Shown in pieces: positions 6,867 to 9,383 of a stretch of DNA of 9,383 nucleotides. The notes under the pieces were generated by a model. That model was not told the origin of the DNA and did no database searches. It saw nothing but the letters and a program-made list of their open reading frames with translations. The DNA is from an uncultured Collinsella sp. (GTDB lineage: Bacteria > Actinomycetota > Coriobacteriia > Coriobacteriales > Coriobacteriaceae): assembly GCA_902475375.1 (NCBI GenBank), contig CABRZC010000077.1, forward strand, positions 1 to 9,383, read 5' to 3'. A program made the translations under genes and the position numbers. Position 1 is the first letter of the stretch; each line of letters begins with the position of its first letter.

Positions 6867-6899
6867 GCGGCGGGTGGGTTGTGACAACCTTCCCGCCGC
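6867..6899 (+). terminator. Terminator-like GC-rich hairpin after degV
   Basis: GCGGCGGG (6867-6874) pairs with CCCGCCGC (6892-6899). An inner stem GGTTG/CAACC closes on a TGA loop, and the two stems are joined by one G.U pair and one T-T mismatch. It starts 31 nt after the degV stop. The following bases TCTTGCG give only a weak U-tract. Its position between two separately promoted genes makes termination of the degV transcript the simplest reading. Confidence 0.65.
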
Positions 6900-6944
6900 T
6901 CTTGCGTGGGGCCAAATAGAACAACCCAATTGACCGCTAAACCG

Positions 6945-6972
6945 TTTCGTCATCATGCGTATGGGCTAGAAT
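6945..6972 (+). promoter_or_regulatory. pflA: Possible pflA promoter
   Basis: TAGAAT (6967-6972) matches the -10 consensus at 5 of 6 positions. The best-spaced upstream element, TTTCGT (6945-6950, 16 bp away), is a poor -35. A better hexamer, TTGACC (6930-6935), is too far away (31-bp gap). An activator-dependent promoter would fit this pattern. The start would be near 6979, about 40 nt before the pflA start codon. Confidence 0.35.
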
Positions 6973-7021
6973 GGCTCTGGTATTTATGTAACCAAAACCA
7001 ATGAGAGGCAAGGTAGCGGGA

Positions 7022-7840
7022 ATGGCTGAGATGACGCTCGAGGGTGTGGACGCTCGTCCCGAGGACTCCGCATTTGCCCTAGGCCGCGTACATTCGATTG
7101 AGACGATGGGTACGGTTGACGGTCCCGGCATCCGCTTCGTAGTGTTTGTCCAAGGCTGTCCCATGCGCTGCGCGTATTGCCACAATCCCGATACTTGGTC
7201 TGTTAACGGCGGTACCATGGTGACTGTCGAGCACCTCATGGACGAGTTCCAGAGCAACCATGAGTTTTACCGCAGCGGTGGTATTACGGTATCCGGCGGT
7301 GAGCCGCTCCTGCAGCCTGAGTTTTTGGCCGACCTGTTCCGCGCCATGCACAATAACCCCGATGGTCGCGTACATACCTGCTTGGATAGTTGCGGCTATG
7401 CGTTCGACCCCATGCATCCCGAGAAGTTCGATGCCGTACTCAACGAGACCGATATGGTGCTGCTCGACATTAAACACGCCGATCCCGTCGAGCATAAAAA
7501 GCTGACCGGTTGCGATCCCGCACGCATTCTGGCGTTTGGTGATGAGCTTGCCCGTCGCAAGATTAAGGTCGTTATCCGCCACGTGGTGGTGCCGGGCATT
7601 ACCGATACGGTTGAGGAGTGCGAGGCACTCGGTCGTCTAATCGCCCCGTGGCATAACGTGGTCGGTCTGGAAATGCTGCCGTATCACACGATGGGTGTCG
7701 TCAAGTACGAGCAGCTGGGGATTCCCTATAAGCTCGAGGGCGTTCCACAGATGGATACTGCGCGCATGCCCGAGCTGCGCAACGCCGTCATGACGGGCAT
7801 GAAAAAGCGTCGCGCGGAACTCAAAAACGCTATCGGCTAG
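7022..7840 (+). CDS. pflA: Pyruvate formate-lyase activating enzyme (radical SAM)
   Basis: This is a 272-residue cytoplasmic radical-SAM activase. It uses a [4Fe-4S] cluster and S-adenosylmethionine to install the glycyl radical on pyruvate formate-lyase during anaerobic growth. The TVDGPGIRFVVFVQGC lead-in is diagnostic. It is followed by the CxxxCxxC cluster motif (C46, C50, C53; CPMRCAYC), HNPDTW and the SAM-binding GGEP at 92-95. Later blocks (VLLDIKH, then VVIRHVVVPGITD, then LPYHTMGVVKYEQLG) match PFL-AE closely. The first 20 residues form a short nonconserved extension. ATG 7022 is preferred over 7001, because GAGAGG/AAGG at 7003-7012 gives it a ribosome binding site, slightly distant, while 7001 has none. 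No pflB lies in the window on either side, so the activase is either unlinked from its target or serves a lyase beyond the window. Confidence 0.93.
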   Translation: MAEMTLEGVDARPEDSAFALGRVHSIETMGTVDGPGIRFVVFVQGCPMRCAYCHNPDTWSVNGGTMVTVEHLMDEFQSNHEFYRSGGITVSGGEPLLQPEFLADLFRAMHNNPDGRVHTCLDSCGYAFDPMHPEKFDAVLNETDMVLLDIKHADPVEHKKLTGCDPARILAFGDELARRKIKVVIRHVVVPGITDTVEECEALGRLIAPWHNVVGLEMLPYHTMGVVKYEQLGIPYKLEGVPQMDTARMPELRNAVMTGMKKRRAELKNAIG

Positions 7841-7854
7841 CGGGCCATTTTCGC

Positions 7855-7895
7855 TCCCCAAAGGCACTCATTGGGGACAGACTTAAATGAGTGCC
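7855..7895 (+). repeat. Interlocked inverted repeats, potential H-type pseudoknot or dispersed repeat
   Basis: Two perfect inverted repeats interlock. The first is TCCCCAA (7855-7861) with TTGGGGA (7871-7877). The second is GGCACTCA (7863-7870), lying in the loop of the first, with TGAGTGCC (7888-7895). The layout is a textbook H-type pseudoknot: stems of 7 and 8 bp, a 1-nt first loop, no junction gap and a 10-nt A-rich third loop (CAGACTTAAA). Alternatively, the second repeat alone forms a 10-bp hairpin (7863-7872/7886-7895). It begins 15 nt after the pflA stop. The GGGGACAGACTTAAATGAGTG wording resembles intergenic repeats I associate with REP-like elements, from memory and unverified. Confidence 0.6.
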
Positions 7896-7931
7896 CCTGG
7901 GCACCAAGTTGATTGCCAAAGAGCTCCGTCA

Positions 7932-8011
7932 AGTTGCGGTGGAATAGTTCTTGTTTTTCGGCTTATGCCGCCCAAATAGGAACTATTCCACCGCAACTGC
8001 GTTTTGGGCGG
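7932..8011 (+). repeat. 67-nt near-continuous palindrome with an overlapping second dyad
   Basis: Perfect 19-bp arms lie at 7932-7950 and 7980-7998. Inside them, 7951-7956 pairs with 7974-7979 (two G.U pairs). After a 2x3 internal loop, CGGC/GCCG closes on TTAT, giving about 29 bp in total. A second perfect 9-bp repeat, CCGCCCAAA (7968-7976) with TTTGGGCGG (8003-8011), reuses the top of the hairpin, so two folds compete. Together with the element at 7855-7895 it fills most of the 316-bp gap 7841-8156, in which no convincing gene was seen. Interpretations are a REP/MITE-like mobile repeat, a bidirectional transcription barrier or a structured RNA. It lacks a transposase and clear target duplication. 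Confidence 0.75.
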
Positions 8012-8091
8012 AGATGCGCAACAGAATCGCGCCATTTGGATAAATACGCTTGTGGTTTCTTTAAAGACGCCTTAAACGCCGCTGAATATCT

Positions 8092-8119
8092 TTGGAAAGA
8101 AATGCCTGCTCGGTATTAT
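8092..8119 (+). promoter_or_regulatory. Promoter of the serine hydrolase gene
   Basis: TTGGAA (8092-8097) and TATTAT (8114-8119, 5 of 6 matches to the -10 consensus) are spaced by 16 bp. Transcription would start near 8126, giving a leader of about 30 nt with AGGAG (8147-8151) five bases before the GTG start. Nothing recognisable lies between the palindrome and this promoter (8012-8091). Confidence 0.6.
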
Positions 8120-8156
8120 GCTGCTCGTATATGAACGGTAGCAGTCAGGAGACCAC

Positions 8157-9254
8157 GTGCGAAATAACGCATCGCGGGACGAGTATATGCCGCAGCATAG
8201 CAGCAGATATGAGACGAAGGGCACATCTTCGCGTGGCCTTGCCGACGCTCGCGTCCGCGTGACGAAGATTGCCGCCATTGGGATGCTAACGTTGGCGATT
8301 ATTATCCTCGGAATTACCGCCAAAACCTACGCGTCGGAGCGAATGGCACACTCAGATGCGTCAACGGTACAGACGCAAAACGAGAAGGTTTCAAAGTCCA
8401 AAGCGTCGGCAGATCTCAAGACGAGACTTTCGAAGGCGGACTTCAACGATATCCCTTCGGGTGATACCGTTCAGGCCTTCTCGTTGGTGGATAACAAGAC
8501 TCCTACCTTGGAGGATGAGAGCCTTGCCTTGCTCCAGGATGCCCTGAGTCGGGCGCAGGAGCTAGGCGATGTGGGCGTGGTGTTCTACGACCTGTCAAGC
8601 GGCAAGGGCGTGACGTATAACCCCGATGTCGAGGTTTACGGCGCGAGTAGCTACAAGGCGCTCTATGCGTTGTACATCTGCGAATCTCTGGTCGAGACGG
8701 GTCAGGTTTCACTCGATGATTCCCTTGGCACCTATGGTGGCTACAACATGGGTTGGCAGACGGTGCGCGACCTGATCGATGCCGCGGTCGTTAATTCGGA
8801 CAACGATTCGTTTATTGCGTTACGCGCGGCGTTTGACAGTGTCGGTTACGAGGATTGGATTGCCAGTCTTGGCATCGATTACGATACCGCACTCGATCCG
8901 ATGAGTGATTTTCCCACCTATTGCCCGCGCACCTCGGCCAAATTGTGGCGCGAGATGAGCGAGTATTTGAGCCGTGATACCGAGACGTCGCAATGGCTAT
9001 CGGATCTTCTGGCCTCTACGACTCGATCGTTTATTCGTAATGGCATTGCGGACGACCAAGCCTTGGTACGCAACAAGGCAGGCTGGATTAGCGAGGATGG
9101 TTGCTATTCGACATGCGATGCGTGCCTCATCGATGTCGATGGCGACACCTACATTATGAGTATCATGACATCGATGCCATGGAGCGATCGCTCGAGCGAG
9201 CTGGTGGCTGCGATTGCTAAGACATTCTTTGATACCCGAGCTGCGCTGGCCTAA
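8157..9254 (+). CDS. Membrane-anchored class A beta-lactamase-fold serine hydrolase
   Basis: This is a 365-residue protein with a cytoplasmic, positively charged N-terminus and one transmembrane segment at about 35-59 (with IGMLTLAIIILGI). A polar linker rich in S, K, T and D runs to about residue 118, and the catalytic domain faces outside. The penicillin-recognising triad is present: S164-x-x-K167 (SSYK), S214-D215-N216 (SDN), and K307-A308-G309 in place of KTG. The order matches class A beta-lactamases and related transpeptidase-like hydrolases. The first two motifs are 50 residues apart rather than the usual about 60, and no clear ExxLN omega-loop glutamate was identified. A cell-wall hydrolase or peptidase role is therefore as plausible as beta-lactamase activity. 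The GTG start is supported by AGGAG at 8147-8151. It stands alone behind its own promoter. Four cysteines (174, 256, 316, 320) lie in the extracellular part. Confidence 0.85.
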   Translation: MRNNASRDEYMPQHSSRYETKGTSSRGLADARVRVTKIAAIGMLTLAIIILGITAKTYASERMAHSDASTVQTQNEKVSKSKASADLKTRLSKADFNDIPSGDTVQAFSLVDNKTPTLEDESLALLQDALSRAQELGDVGVVFYDLSSGKGVTYNPDVEVYGASSYKALYALYICESLVETGQVSLDDSLGTYGGYNMGWQTVRDLIDAAVVNSDNDSFIALRAAFDSVGYEDWIASLGIDYDTALDPMSDFPTYCPRTSAKLWREMSEYLSRDTETSQWLSDLLASTTRSFIRNGIADDQALVRNKAGWISEDGCYSTCDACLIDVDGDTYIMSIMTSMPWSDRSSELVAAIAKTFFDTRAALA

Positions 9255-9261
9255 CGTGTTC

Positions 9262-9294
9262 GTTTGACGAGGTCAAACAAAATGCTGGTACCAT
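9262..9294 (+). promoter_or_regulatory. mtnN: Dyad overlapping a possible promoter of the nucleosidase gene
   Basis: GTTTGAC (9262-9268) and GTCAAAC (9272-9278) form a perfect 7-bp inverted repeat around GAG. The -35-like TTGACG (9264-9269) lies inside it, and an extended -10 TGGTACCAT ends at 9294 after a long 19-bp spacer. The dyad starts 7 nt after the hydrolase stop but has no U-tract, so an operator is more likely than a terminator. Confidence 0.35.
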
Positions 9295-9332
9295 ACCGTG
9301 GTTGAGAATTTCGTATAGGTTTGGGGAATGGC

Positions 9333-9383
9333 ATGGCTACCATCGCGATTATCGGTGCGCTCGAAAAAGAGATCATGCAGATT
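9333..9383 (+). CDS. mtnN: 5'-methylthioadenosine/S-adenosylhomocysteine nucleosidase, N-terminal fragment
   Basis: Only 17 codons are visible before the window ends: MATIAIIGALEKEIMQI. The pattern of a hydrophobic strand, then IGA, x, E/K and EI closely matches the N-terminus of MTA/SAH nucleosidases (typical IGAMEEEI). These enzymes cleave the adenine from methylthioadenosine and S-adenosylhomocysteine in the methionine/SAM recycling pathway. GGGGAA at 9323-9328 is a ribosome binding site for ATG 9333; the out-of-frame ATG at 9328 is ignored. The identification rests on a short motif, so another nucleoside phosphorylase-fold protein remains possible. Confidence 0.7.
   Translation, partial: MATIAIIGALEKEIMQI

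Noticed and set aside
7913..8134. A 73-codon + strand frame in the pflA-hydrolase gap
   Set aside because: It starts at TTG without an RBS and runs straight through the palindrome at 7932-7998, and the product has no recognisable motif.
7841..8156. CRISPR array or insertion sequence in the repeat-rich gap
   Set aside because: There are no regularly spaced direct repeats, no transposase frame and no clear flanking duplication; the repeats are inverted and single.

Overview
The window reads as chromosomal DNA of an anaerobic, fairly GC-rich, gut-type bacterium. Gene content (phosphotransferase sugar uptake, DegV, pyruvate formate-lyase activase) and the style of the proteins suggest a Coriobacteriia/Collinsella-like actinobacterium. 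This is inferred from general familiarity, not from a search. All eight genes supported here lie on the + strand. No tRNA, rRNA, CRISPR array or transposase gene was seen.

Positions 1-5704 form a sucrose/fructoside utilisation locus: a LacI-family repressor (87-1097), an atypical GH32 glycosidase (1281-2663), a PTS enzyme IIBC of the glucose/sucrose superfamily (2709-4160) and a canonical GH32 sucrose-6-phosphate hydrolase (4256-5704). The expected flow is uptake with phosphorylation by EIIBC, then cleavage of the sugar phosphate by the second GH32 to glucose-6-phosphate and fructose. The first GH32 probably handles a related but different fructoside. No EIIA domain or fructokinase is present, so both must come from elsewhere. 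Three near-identical 17-bp operator-like sites mark the system: one just upstream of the repressor, and two in perfect head-to-tail tandem over the promoter of the first GH32. A strong 18-bp RNA hairpin separates EIIBC from the second hydrolase.

Positions 5705-6835 hold a 276-bp leader and a DegV-family fatty-acid-binding protein gene. The leader carries a dyad that resembles one upstream of the GH32 operon, including a compensatory base-pair change. It also carries a 21-bp hairpin whose only imperfections are G.U pairs in the + strand RNA, and which competes with a second hairpin.

Positions 6836-7840 hold a terminator-like hairpin and pflA, the radical-SAM activase of pyruvate formate-lyase; no pflB is in view. 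The 316-bp gap at 7841-8156 has no credible gene. It contains two structured elements: a potential H-type pseudoknot, and a 67-nt near-continuous palindrome with an overlapping alternative dyad. Both look like dispersed intergenic repeats or structured RNA. The gap ends in a good promoter.

Positions 8157-9254 encode a membrane-anchored class A beta-lactamase-fold serine hydrolase with a GTG start. The window ends inside the first 17 codons of a probable MTA/SAH nucleosidase gene (from 9333), preceded by a short perfect dyad over a possible promoter.
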